Source: Acaudatibacter sp963835495
Lineage (GTDB): Bacteria; Pseudomonadota; Alphaproteobacteria; Caulobacterales; Caulobacteraceae
Reading direction: 5' to 3'
DNA: 64,000 nt
Assembly (NCBI GenBank): GCA_963835495.1
Contig: CAWIFQ010000005.1
Location: 1,054,001-1,118,000, forward strand
The notes below the pieces were generated by a model. It had not been told where the DNA came from and made no database searches. It saw nothing but the letters and a program-made list of their open reading frames with translations. This document shows, piece by piece, positions 1 to 8,130 of this stretch; positions within the stretch are counted from its first letter, which is position 1, and every line of letters begins with the position of its first letter. Both the position numbers and the translations under genes were made by a program.

Positions 1-1629
1 CCCGGTGCCGGCGGTGATCACGCCCTTCAACATTCCGACCATGCGCGTCGCATAGAGCGGATCCAGCACCGGCGTCGGCGCAGAGGTCGCATGGGCGTAG
101 ATCGGGTCGCCGCGGGTCGAGCGGATCTCGCTGATCAGGTAGGGCTCGGTGCGCCCGCCGCCATTCTGGAACACCTGGTAGCCGGTCGCCATCTCCAGCG
201 GCGTCACCTCGTAGGCGCCCAGCGCGATCGAGGGGCCAGGGTGGGCCGGGATGTCGGTTACGCCCAGCCGTCGCGCAAAGTCGGCGACCGTATCTGGCCC
301 CACCTCCAGCGTCAGCCGCACCGAGACGGTGTTGAGTGAGCGGGCCAGGGCCGAGGCCAGCGTCACCGCGCCGGCGTAGCCGTGGCCGTAGTTCTCCGGG
401 TTCCAGCCGGCGTAGCTGATCGGCGCGTCCTGGCGGATGTCGGTGGGCTTGACGCCATGCTCCACCGCCGCGCCGTAGACGAAAGCCTTGAACGACGAGC
501 CGGGCTGGCGATGCGCCTGGACCACGCGGTTGAACGGGCTCTGGTCGTGGTCCAGCCCGCCGACCATCGCCAGGATCGCGCCGTCGGGCGCGAGCGTCAC
601 CAGCGCCCCCTGGCTCACGTTGCGGTGCGCCCCTTGCTTGGCGATCACATCGCGCAGCGTCGCCGTGCCCAGGGTCTGCAACGCGGGATCGATGGTCGTC
701 TTGACCACCAGGTCGGGCGCCGCGCCAGCGGCGAGCTGGGCGGCTTCGGCCGCGGCCTGGTCCAGCACATAGCCCTCGTCGCCCTCGCCGGCATGGGTGG
801 CGGTGACCAGTGTCGGGTTGGTGGCGAGTGCCGTGGTCAGGTCTGCGTCGCTGATCCAGCCTTCGGCGCGCATGGTGGCCAGGATGCGATGGCCGCGGGC
901 GACCGCGCCGGCCATGTCGTTGGTCAGCGCCAGGCGGCTGGGGGCATTGGGCAGCCCGGCCAGGGTCGCGGCTTCGATCAGGTTGAGCTGGCTGGCCGGC
1001 TTGCCGAAATAGGTCTGCGAGGCGGCATCGAGGCCATAGGCGCCGTCGCCGAAGTAGGTCCGGTTCATATAGAGTTCGAGGATCTCGTCCTTGGACATGC
1101 TCTGTTCGAGCTCCCAGGCGAGATAGGCCTCCTGCACCTTGCGCTTCAGCGATTGCTCGCGCTTGAGGAACAGGGTGCGCGCCAGCTGCTGGGTCAGGGT
1201 CGAGGCGCCCTCGGCCGAGCGCTGCTTGCGCAAGTCGGTCGCGATCGCGCGGCCGATCGCCGCCAGGTCCACCGGCCCGTGCTGGTAGAAGCGCCGGTCC
1301 TCGGCCGCCAGGAACGCCTTGGGCACATAGGCCGGCAGCTGCGCCAGCTTCACCGCCCCGCCGTACTTCGGACCGCGGGTGGCGATCAGATTGCCGTTGC
1401 GGTCGAGGAACTTCATTCCGGGCGAGCGCCGGACCGTCCACAGCGCCTCGCGCGGGGGCATCGGCGGGGCGTCGGCGATGTAGCCGCTGACGATCACCGC
1501 CGTCGTCGCCGCGGCCGCGCCGACCACCGCAACCACGACGCCGAACGCGATCAACGCGATGCGCAGCCCGCGACGCTTGCGGCGCGCGGGCGGCTGGGCG
1601 AACGAAGCTGGGTCGGGCGTCGAGGTCAC
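1..1629 (-). CDS. Penicillin-binding protein 1 (bifunctional transglycosylase/transpeptidase), 3' part missing
   Basis: Polymerises and cross-links peptidoglycan in the periplasm. Read from a GTG at 1629 down to the left edge, 543 codons without a stop. A basic N-terminus is followed by one membrane anchor (about residues 22–46). The GT51 domain shows EDRRFYQHG, GASTLTQQLAR and KDEILELYMN. The transpeptidase domain shows the SxxK nucleophile motif in PGSSFKAF (about residue 375) and SLN (about 431). The window ends at ITAGTG, just before where KTGT is expected, so the 3' end is lost by the window edge and not by mutation. It could be a PBP1A or a PBP1C-like protein; the fragment does not decide this. 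Confidence 0.9.
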   Translation of the reverse strand, partial: MTSTPDPASFAQPPARRKRRGLRIALIAFGVVVAVVGAAAATTAVIVSGYIADAPPMPPREALWTVRRSPGMKFLDRNGNLIATRGPKYGGAVKLAQLPAYVPKAFLAAEDRRFYQHGPVDLAAIGRAIATDLRKQRSAEGASTLTQQLARTLFLKREQSLKRKVQEAYLAWELEQSMSKDEILELYMNRTYFGDGAYGLDAASQTYFGKPASQLNLIEAATLAGLPNAPSRLALTNDMAGAVARGHRILATMRAEGWISDADLTTALATNPTLVTATHAGEGDEGYVLDQAAAEAAQLAAGAAPDLVVKTTIDPALQTLGTATLRDVIAKQGAHRNVSQGALVTLAPDGAILAMVGGLDHDQSPFNRVVQAHRQPGSSFKAFVYGAAVEHGVKPTDIRQDAPISYAGWNPENYGHGYAGAVTLASALARSLNTVSVRLTLEVGPDTVADFARRLGVTDIPAHPGPSIALGAYEVTPLEMATGYQVFQNGGGRTEPYLISEIRSTRGDPIYAHATSAPTPVLDPLYATRMVGMLKGVITAGTG

Positions 1630-1691
1630 GCGAACCGGAGGGTGAACGGGCAGAACTTAGAAACTGATAAAGCGCGCGCGAATGCGGCGGT

Positions 1692-3860
1692 TCAATGCTT
1701 GGCCATAGGCTTGGCCGCAATGCGGGGCCTGGAGGAAGCGCCGACCGGCGCGCCGTGCGTCTGCGCCTCGTCCATCAGGGCGCCGCAGTCGGCGTTCTTG
1801 GCCCCGCCGGTGGCGATGAAGGGCAGGATGGCCGCGAACGGCGAGGCCACCACGCCCAGCAGCGCCGCGGCGCCCAGCTGCGGCCCCAGCTTGCTGAGGT
1901 CGATTCCGAGCTTCGGCGCGTCGAACCGGCCCTTCAGCGTGATCGGCGCGGAGACGCGGATCAGCCGGAAATGCTTCGGCTTGCCGCTGAGCGCCAGGTT
2001 CAGGGTCTCGTCGCGCAGGTCGATCGTCCCGCCGCCTTCGGCGCGCACGACGTCGGTGTCGACCAGTAGGCGGGTCGCGGTCAGCATCCCGCCTTGGGCC
2101 CGGAACTCGGCTACGGCGCAGCGCACGGGCGTCGGCGTCTGGTCCTTGGAAAGGTAGAAGAACAGGCTCTTGCCGACATCGAGGCCGAGCAGCTCGGCGA
2201 ACAGCCGGCGCATCTGGCCCTGCGGGACCGCCACCGCGACGACGCCGCTGGCGTTGGCCGCGGCCGAGCGCACCGAGTTGCCGGTCCCGGTCAGCCGCGC
2301 CCGCGCCTCCAGCGTTCCGGCGAACGGCGCCGGGCCGCTCGAGGCCGGCAGCAGCTCCTGCACCTGGGCGCGGGCGAGCGCCAGATCGATCGCCGTGACC
2401 GGGGTGGCGCCCCGCGCATCCAGCCGCACCTTGCCGGAGATCGCCCCCTGCGGCAGCGACAGCGACAGCGGGTCGACCACCAGCAGGCCGTGATCCAGCG
2501 TGGCGTGCAGCGACAGCTGGCGGATCGGCAGCGGGCCGGCGTCGACGCTCTCGGCGCGGTAGGTCACGTCCGCGTCGGTCATGCGCACGCGGATCACGTC
2601 GAGGTGCGAGTCGGGCAGCACCCGGTGTTCGGCGGTAAGCTTGGCCGCCACCGCCTGCTGCTTGGGCGAGACGATCGCGCCCTTGATCGCCCCGCGCGGC
2701 GCGCCGCCGATCACCGGCGTCAGGTCGGCGAGCTTCAGCCGGCGCGAGGAAAGCGCGCCAGTCAGCTTCGGCCGGCCGGCCGTCTCCACCAGGCGCAGGC
2801 GCCCGGCGATGTCGGTCGAGCCGAACCGGCCGTGGATGCCGGTCAGGTCGGCGGTGTCGCCGTGGCGATCCAGGCGCGCGGTCACGTCGTAAGGAGGCGA
2901 GTTGGGCATCGCGACCCCGGTCAGGTCGTAGAGGTCGGCCAGGTCGTCGCCGGTGACGCGCCCGGTGGCCTGGAACGAGGCAAGATCGAACGGCCGCGGA
3001 AGGATCCCTTGCGCGACGATGTGCGTCGCCCCGGCGCGGATATCGCTCTGGAACGGATAGGGCTTGTCCGGATCGACGTTGATCAGCGGCCCGCCGAGGA
3101 TGTCGGCGGAAAATGGCGCGCCGTTCAGGGTCCCCCGGCCGACCAGGGTGAAATGGCCGCGCCCGAAACCGGCCACCTGCTCGTTGGACGAAACCTCGCC
3201 GGCGAAACGGAGCCGGCGCAGGGAGTCGTTCAGCGTCATTTGGCCGCTGGCGATGGTGAAGTTGCGGATCGGCGGCAGGCGCAGCGCCGTGGGCTGCGAA
3301 CCAGGCGCGCCGAAGGTCCAGTTCTGCCGCCCGGCGCCGTCGCGCAGCAGGCTGAAACTGGGACGCTCGGCGTCGACCGTGGTCAGCACGAGCTTGCCGC
3401 CCAGCAAAGCCTTCAGATCGAGCGCCAGCGTCAGGCTTGGCAGCGTCGCCATCTGGCCTTTGCCGGCCCAGGGCGGCTGCGCCACCGTTACGTCGCGGGC
3501 GGTCACGCTCGGCGTCCAGCTCCAGACATGGCCGGACAGATTCCCGTGGATCACCACCTGCCGTTGCAGCCGGGCCGAGGCGTAGCCGTCGATCGGCCCG
3601 CGCAGCCAGTTCCACTGGAACACCGAGACGAAGATGGCCGCCGCGACCAGCAGCAGCACGACGACGGCGCCGGTCCAGCGCAGCGGCGCGGGTATGTCGC
3701 GCCAGCTGCGGCGTGTGGCCGAGTCCGACGGAGCCGCACTCGCTGGCGCGGCCGGACCGCGCGCTTCGGGACGCACCCCGCGGCCCGAGAGACGACGCCC
3801 CGGCGGCGTGGCGCGCGCGCGCGGCCCGGCGGGCGCGGATCGTGAATTGGGCTCGGCCAT
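1692..3860 (-). CDS. AsmA family protein
   Basis: 722 residues. A Pro/Arg-rich cytoplasmic N-terminus (about 1–55) is followed by one transmembrane segment (about 62–85) and a large periplasmic region typical of AsmA/TamB-like proteins, which are thought to bridge the periplasm and move phospholipid or maintain the outer membrane. The segment after the membrane helix (LRGPIDGYASARLQRQVV) matches the AsmA N-terminal pattern, and the C-terminal third (LFAELLGLDVGKSL, then the RLLVDTDVV region) matches the AsmA_2 domain. It lies 62 bases downstream of the PBP start on the same strand, so the two may be co-transcribed. The start ATG at 3860 gives the full cytoplasmic tail. Family is clear; substrate is unknown. 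Confidence 0.85.
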   Translation of the reverse strand: MAEPNSRSAPAGPRARATPPGRRLSGRGVRPEARGPAAPASAAPSDSATRRSWRDIPAPLRWTGAVVVLLLVAAAIFVSVFQWNWLRGPIDGYASARLQRQVVIHGNLSGHVWSWTPSVTARDVTVAQPPWAGKGQMATLPSLTLALDLKALLGGKLVLTTVDAERPSFSLLRDGAGRQNWTFGAPGSQPTALRLPPIRNFTIASGQMTLNDSLRRLRFAGEVSSNEQVAGFGRGHFTLVGRGTLNGAPFSADILGGPLINVDPDKPYPFQSDIRAGATHIVAQGILPRPFDLASFQATGRVTGDDLADLYDLTGVAMPNSPPYDVTARLDRHGDTADLTGIHGRFGSTDIAGRLRLVETAGRPKLTGALSSRRLKLADLTPVIGGAPRGAIKGAIVSPKQQAVAAKLTAEHRVLPDSHLDVIRVRMTDADVTYRAESVDAGPLPIRQLSLHATLDHGLLVVDPLSLSLPQGAISGKVRLDARGATPVTAIDLALARAQVQELLPASSGPAPFAGTLEARARLTGTGNSVRSAAANASGVVAVAVPQGQMRRLFAELLGLDVGKSLFFYLSKDQTPTPVRCAVAEFRAQGGMLTATRLLVDTDVVRAEGGGTIDLRDETLNLALSGKPKHFRLIRVSAPITLKGRFDAPKLGIDLSKLGPQLGAAALLGVVASPFAAILPFIATGGAKNADCGALMDEAQTHGAPVGASSRPRIAAKPMAKH

Positions 3861-3913
3861 CCGCCTTGAACGCGCGAGAGCCCGCTAAGGCCTCATCGGC
3901 GTGGCCGCATGCC

Positions 3914-4228
3914 TCAGCTCACCAGCGTGATCAGCCAGTTGAAGAGCGCCGGCAGCAGTATCTGATCGGCCGCGCTGAGCACCACGATCAGGATCAACGG
4001 GCTGATGTCGATGCCGCCCAGCGGCGGAATGATCCGGCGCAGCGGCCGCAGGATCGGCCGGGTCACCGCATCGAGGAAGGTGACGATGCTGCGCACGATG
4101 TGATTGCGCATGTTCACGACGTCGAAGGCGATCAGCCAGCTGATGATCGCATTGGCGATGATCACCCAGATCACCGCCTGGATGAAAAAGTGCAGAATGA
4201 CGAAGAGGAATTCGATCAGCGCAGCCAT
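3914..4228 (-). CDS. YggT family integral membrane protein
   Basis: 104 residues with two long hydrophobic blocks (about 5–32 and 70–98) around a central loop RSIVTFLDAVTRPILRPLRR, the usual YggT signature of V-x-x-x-T-x-P-x-x-x-P. Length fits the family. YggT proteins sit in the inner membrane and have been tied to osmotic tolerance and to cell division or peptidoglycan contexts, but the molecular role is not settled. It lies on the same strand upstream of the AsmA gene with a 53-base gap. ATG start at 4228. Confidence 0.88.
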   Translation of the reverse strand: MAALIEFLFVILHFFIQAVIWVIIANAIISWLIAFDVVNMRNHIVRSIVTFLDAVTRPILRPLRRIIPPLGGIDISPLILIVVLSAADQILLPALFNWLITLVS

Positions 4229-4362
4229 GGTGGTCCGTTCAAGAGTGGCGCTAGATATGGCGGGTTCGCGCCCCGCGGCAAGGCGAACCGGCGCCGGCGG
4301 CCATCCTTGACAGCCACAGGCGCCTCGCCCTTATGTGCCGCGCCCTTCGCCCAAGGCGAAGT

Positions 4363-4438
4363 GGGGCCGTAGCTCAGTTGGTAGAGCGCCTCGTTCGCAA
4401 TGAGGAGGTCTGGGGTTCGATTCCCCACGGCTCCACCA
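4363..4438 (+). tRNA. tRNA-Ala (anticodon CGC)
   Basis: A 76-nt cloverleaf can be folded by eye. The acceptor stem GGGGCCG pairs with CGGCTCC (one G·U). The D arm has GCTC/GAGC. The anticodon stem CCTCG/TGAGG carries the loop TTCGCAA with anticodon CGC, reading Ala codon GCG. The T arm is TGGGG/CCCCA with loop TTCGATT. CCA (4436–4438) is encoded. It stands alone, divergent from the YggT gene. Confidence 0.97.
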
Positions 4439-4642
4439 GTTTTCCCAATGAAAATAGGTGGTTATTCTGGGTCAGGGTCGGCCCCGAGCACTGCCGTATC
4501 GACCCGGCGCCACGTAGATACCGCGGCCTCGCGAAGTGCCTCCGAGAGCCCAAGTCGCTGTTGGCCGGTGGACACAAGCAGCCGTCTGCATTAACCTTAG
4601 CTGTTGCGAGCCACACGGCTTGCTGCTGCTTGGGGGAATCCG

Positions 4643-4843
4643 ATGCGATTTCTTGTGGGCTTCTTCGTCGCCGTCGCGGGCGCCATCCCAGCGTTCGCCG
4701 TGCCAACGACTGCGGTTCCCCGCCCCGCGCCCGTGCCCGACCTGGCCATCGGCGGACCGGCGGCGCTGGCGGTAATCGGCGCATACGCCATCGCGCGCTT
4801 GGTCGTACGTCGTCGCGCGGCGCAACACGCCAAGCTCTTCTAG
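4643..4843 (+). CDS. Small secreted protein with PEP-CTERM-like C-terminal sorting tail
   Basis: 66 residues. An N-terminal signal-peptide-like stretch (MRFLVGFFVAVAGAIPAFA) leads directly into VPRPAPVPD, a hydrophobic helix (LAIGGPAALAVIGAYAIA) and a basic end (RLVVRRR). That order (Pro-rich signature, membrane helix, arginine cluster) is what PEP-CTERM/exosortase substrates look like, but here there is almost no mature domain. The start ATG is chosen because GGGGGAA lies 5 bases upstream. No exosortase gene is in the window, so the assignment is by architecture only. Confidence 0.5.
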   Translation: MRFLVGFFVAVAGAIPAFAVPTTAVPRPAPVPDLAIGGPAALAVIGAYAIARLVVRRRAAQHAKLF

Positions 4844-5089
4844 GCTAAGCGCGACCATCCGCCTGGCTGACCCGCGGCGCGGGTTGTCAAAGTAGCCGCG
4901 CGCCCCCTTTCCAGCCGAAAAGACGCTGACGGCGTCCGCTGCAAGCCGCCTGGGGTCCGGTCGGGGCGGAGCGCCGTCAGCCCGAATGGAACGAGGCGCC
5001 GTGAACTCGCGGGTGAGGGCGAAGCGCCCTCGCGTCGTCAAATCGGTGAAGCCTGAAGCGAGAGCGGGCTGGGCAACCTTGGACTTGTC

Positions 5090-5380
5090 ATGCGCATACC
5101 CGTCAGAATCGACCCCAGCTGGCGCGAGCTGACCCGACCGGCCCTGGTTCTACTGAGCCTGATCGGGTTTCAGGCCTTCGCGCCCGCGTCGGAGCCCACC
5201 GCCGCCGCTCGCGCCGCCTGCACCCCCTCGGTCCTGCGCCTGTGCCCCGACGCCGCCCTCACCGGCAACCGCGAGGGGGCCAAGCGCTGCCTGCTCAGGA
5301 ACCTGCAGAAGGCCAGCCCGTCTTGCCAGGCGGCGGTCAAGGCGGTTGGCGAAAAGGACGCGGCCCGGGACTCGAACTAG
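5090..5380 (+). CDS. Small secreted cysteine-rich repeat-type protein
   Basis: 96 residues. An N-terminal hydrophobic stretch (about 17–33) resembles a signal peptide. The mature part has four cysteines arranged as C-x6-C, then C-x10-C, in the context RLCPDAALTGNREGAKRCLL and SPSCQAAV. This spacing resembles small alphaproteobacterial proteins with a Cys-rich FGFR-type repeat (C..LC…CL…C). Function unknown. The preceding 246 bases (4844–5089) show no gene. It converges on the glycosyltransferase, with 7 bases between the stops. Confidence 0.6.
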   Translation: MRIPVRIDPSWRELTRPALVLLSLIGFQAFAPASEPTAAARAACTPSVLRLCPDAALTGNREGAKRCLLRNLQKASPSCQAAVKAVGEKDAARDSN

Positions 5381-5387
5381 CCCTTCG

Positions 5388-6842
5388 TCAGCAGCCTAGC
5401 AGATCGACGTCCCGCCGGGGTCCGCTGACGCGGAAGGCGACGTAGGCGGTGGCGGCGGCCCCGTCGCCGCGGTCCATCGCCGGAACCGCCGCGACCGAGT
5501 TGAAGCAGGTGCGCAGGACGTCGGCGCTGAGCCGGCCTGGCCGATCGATGATGAGCCCCGGCCTGCGGAAGTCCGCGTGCTCCGCGGCGACCTCGAAGGT
5601 GTAGCGCTGGCGCTCGCGGATCTCCGCGACGGGGGCGTCGGCGCGAGGCTGAGCCGCGAGCTGCGCGGCGAGGCCATAGCTCGCGGTGCCCACCCACGAT
5701 GCACCGACCCGGCGGCGCGTGTGATCGACGGTCGCGGCGAAGCCAGGCCATCCTCGCAGCGGCGCCGACGGGTCGTGGAACGGCAGGCGCGCGCCGAGCG
5801 GCGCGCAGATGAAGGCCAGCGCCAAGGCGCTGGCGGTCAACCCGAACGGTGTCGCGAAGCGTCGGAGACCGGCGAGCCGGCCGCGGCGGTCGGCGGTCTC
5901 GGCCGCCTGCGCCGCGCAGATCACCAGCAGCGGATAGAGCGGTGCGGGCCATTGGCCCTGAACCTGATCGTGCAGGCTGTGGACCAGCAGATAGAGCGCG
6001 AAGGGCGCGGCGATCGCCAATAACGGCCAGATCGTCCGGCGCCGGATCGCCAGGCCGAGGAAGATGGCGATGGCCGGGTTCAGCAGCAGGAACTGGTCGA
6101 CCAGGAATTCCGGCAGCCGCAGGGGTGCGAATCCGGCGCCTTGGACGCGGCCGAACTGCTTGGCGAACGTCGCCCACTGGTGGGTGGCGTTCCACAGCAC
6201 GTTCGGCAGGAACACGGCTGCGGCGACGCCCGCCGCCACCCACGGCCACGGCGTCCGCAGCTGGCGCCGTCCCTCGGCGGACGTGGCCAGCCACAGCAGC
6301 AGGCCGGGCGCGAGGAACAGGGCGGAGTACTTCGACAGGCACGCCAGGCCGGCCGCCACGCCACAGGCCAGCCACCAGGCCGGCGGCCCCGAGCGGGCCC
6401 GGAACGCGCACCACACGGCCAGCACCCAGAACAGGGTGTTCGGGGCGTCGGGCACGGCCAGCAGCCCGCCGAGCCCGATCAGCAGCGTCGCGTTGAGCCA
6501 GAGGCCGCTGCGATAGGCCGCCCGTTCGCCGACACCGGCGAGCCGCGCCAAGTCGACGGTGACGATGCTGGTCAGCGCGCACCCGAGGATCGGCAGCAGG
6601 CGCACGCCGATGGCGCCCTCGCCGGCGATGCGGCGCCCCAGCCAGATCCACCAGGCGATCATCGGCGGGTGGTCGAAGTAGCCGAACGCCGGCCGCAGCG
6701 ACCAGAGGCGATAGTAGGCCTCGTCCTCGGTGAGCGGCGCGAGCGCGCCCGCCGCCAAGCGCACCGCGGAGATCAGCAGCAGAACGACCACGAAGTTTAG
6801 TCGGCGACTACGATGTCCAGGACACCAGTATAATCGCCGCAC
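5388..6842 (-). CDS. Glycosyltransferase family 39 / ArnT-like membrane protein
   Basis: About 484 residues with around ten hydrophobic segments. The first periplasmic loop has TEDEAYYRLW followed by GYFDHPPM, the acidic DE plus Y-F-D-H-P-P pattern of GT39/ArnT-type enzymes that use a polyprenyl-phosphate sugar donor. Such proteins glycosylate lipid A, other glycolipids or proteins at the outer face of the inner membrane; the acceptor here is unknown. The reading frame stays open to an ATG at 7016, but that extension lies across an AT-richer divergent promoter region and antisense to the small gene at 6983, so the GTG at 6842, just before the first membrane helix, is preferred. Confidence 0.75.
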   Translation of the reverse strand: MRRLYWCPGHRSRRLNFVVVLLLISAVRLAAGALAPLTEDEAYYRLWSLRPAFGYFDHPPMIAWWIWLGRRIAGEGAIGVRLLPILGCALTSIVTVDLARLAGVGERAAYRSGLWLNATLLIGLGGLLAVPDAPNTLFWVLAVWCAFRARSGPPAWWLACGVAAGLACLSKYSALFLAPGLLLWLATSAEGRRQLRTPWPWVAAGVAAAVFLPNVLWNATHQWATFAKQFGRVQGAGFAPLRLPEFLVDQFLLLNPAIAIFLGLAIRRRTIWPLLAIAAPFALYLLVHSLHDQVQGQWPAPLYPLLVICAAQAAETADRRGRLAGLRRFATPFGLTASALALAFICAPLGARLPFHDPSAPLRGWPGFAATVDHTRRRVGASWVGTASYGLAAQLAAQPRADAPVAEIRERQRYTFEVAAEHADFRRPGLIIDRPGRLSADVLRTCFNSVAAVPAMDRGDGAAATAYVAFRVSGPRRDVDLLGC

Positions 6843-6982
6843 GATATCGGTGTATCGCCAGGCGGTCGGCGAATCTATTTCCGTAATACTGCAGTCATAT
6901 TGTATATCGCTGCGCACAGGTAACGATTTGTTGTCGATTTTGCCTCCTAAGTCACGCTGCAACGTCCAAAAAGGAGATGGAA
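6843..6982. promoter_or_regulatory. AT-rich divergent intergenic region
   Basis: This stretch is visibly richer in A/T than the rest of the window (for example 6881–6960) and separates the leftward glycosyltransferase from the rightward 56-residue gene. It is a natural site for divergent promoters. No −35/−10 pair can be assigned with confidence. Confidence 0.4.
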
Positions 6983-7153
6983 ATGCACGTGAACTCTCTT
7001 GGCAATACTGGCGCAAATCCTGCGCTCACGACGCCGATCGTCGCCAACCAGACCCCGCCGGCCCCGCCCGCGGACGGAGATGGCGACCACGACGGCAGCT
7101 CGCCGGCGGCAAAGCCGACCGGCACGGGCGGCCTGCTCGACACGTCGGCCTGA
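6983..7153 (+). CDS. 56-residue Asp/Gly-rich small protein upstream of the sigma factor
   Basis: An ATG with a strong ribosome binding site (AAGGAG, 6971–6976) opens a 56-codon frame ending in TGA at 7151. The peptide has an Asn/Thr/Pro-rich first half, a central acidic motif PADGDGDHDGSS that resembles a calcium-binding D-x-D-G-D-x-D-G loop, and the tail GTGGLLDTSA. There is no signal peptide and no cysteine. I have an impression that short proteins with a DGDHDG core and a similar tail occur in other proteobacteria, but cannot confirm it here. It lies on the same strand as the sigma/anti-sigma/receptor set, about 430 bases ahead of it; whether it belongs to that set is unproven. Confidence 0.6.
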   Translation: MHVNSLGNTGANPALTTPIVANQTPPAPPADGDGDHDGSSPAAKPTGTGGLLDTSA

Positions 7154-7580
7154 TCGGTCGGCGAAGTTGCAGGGCGGCGCTGGGACTGGGTCAGGGGCGC
7201 GCCGCCCTGCGTCACGGGGAACGGTCGCGCCGGCCGGTCAATCGAGGGATGGATTGCTGGTGCTGGCTCGACCACTTCAGGATTCCGCGATGCCCCTCGC
7301 TCGCAAGACGACGCGGGCGGCGGCCTCCCTCACCCCCGGTCCAAACTTTCTGATCAGGGTCTGGCGAAACGTCGCCTGGCGCCGAGATTCACCTTTGCGC
7401 CAGCTTGGCCGAAGCTGCGGCGTAGGCGATCGGCGCGAACTTGGCCTTGACTCGAAGGGGGCGCCGTACAATGCGCGGCAGGGCGGACGTCGAGCCCGCC
7501 AATCGCTGATGCGGCGCCGCCCGGACGCCGTTCGCCCGACCGGAACATGCAGCTTGGCTGACGAGGGCCGCACGCCGCTG

Positions 7581-8087
7581 ATGGCGGCTTACCTGCAGAA
7601 GCGTCAGGATCTGCTGCGCTATTTCACGCTGCGGCTGAAGTCGCACGCCCTGGCGGAGGACGTCGTGCAGGACATCTACGTCCGCCTTGCGACGGCCGAG
7701 GTCGACGCGGTGGAGAATCCGGCGGCGTATCTCTACCGGCTGGGCACGAACCTGATGCTGGACCGGCTCAAGCAGCGACGCCGGGCCGAGGCCCGCGACG
7801 AGGCCTGGCATGAGAGCGCGTTCGTCCGGGTCGGCGAAACGCCGGCGTCCGACGAACCGGCCGCCGACGATGTGGCTGCTTCCCGTCAGCGTCTGCGGCA
7901 GCTGCTGGCGGCGCTGGACCAGTTGCCGCCACAGCGGCGTCGCGCGTTCGTGCTGCACAAGCTGGAGGGCCGCAGCCACGCCGAAACCGCGGCCGCCATG
8001 GGCGTCTCGCGCAGCGCGGTGGAAAAACACATCATCGCGGCGATGCAGCAACTGATGTCCCTGCTCGGCCCGGAGGCGCTCGGATGA
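7581..8087 (+). CDS. ECF RNA polymerase sigma factor, FecI-like
   Basis: 168 residues from ATG 7581. Region 2 is seen in LRYFTLRLKSHALAEDVVQD followed by IYVRLA and NPAAYLYRLGTNLMLDRLK. Region 4 is seen in LDQLPPQRRRAFVLHKLEG followed by the helix-turn-helix SHAETAAAMGVSRSAVEKHI. This matches iron-starvation-type ECF sigma factors that direct RNA polymerase to TonB-receptor operons when released by a FecR partner. A FecR gene follows 43 bases downstream and the receptor after that. Upstream in-frame starts exist (for example ATG 7509), so the 5' end is not certain; GAGGG lies 13 bases before 7581. The 427 bases upstream (7154–7580) hold no convincing gene and probably carry the promoter. Confidence 0.88.
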   Translation: MAAYLQKRQDLLRYFTLRLKSHALAEDVVQDIYVRLATAEVDAVENPAAYLYRLGTNLMLDRLKQRRRAEARDEAWHESAFVRVGETPASDEPAADDVAASRQRLRQLLAALDQLPPQRRRAFVLHKLEGRSHAETAAAMGVSRSAVEKHIIAAMQQLMSLLGPEALG

Positions 8088-8130
8088 GGGCGATGGGTGT
8101 TTGCGGCGTCATTGTGGTGAGAGGCGCGCC

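Noticed and set aside
382..2157. Long rightward ORF of 591 codons
   Set aside because: Arg/Gly/His-rich shadow on the opposite strand of the PBP and AsmA genes; no family motif, no ribosome binding site.
4216..4428. Leftward ORF starting MGNRTPDLLIANEALYQLSY
   Set aside because: It is the antisense translation of the tRNA-Ala gene, a common false protein; the tRNA explains the sequence. The overlapping antisense frame at 4374–4784 is the same artefact.
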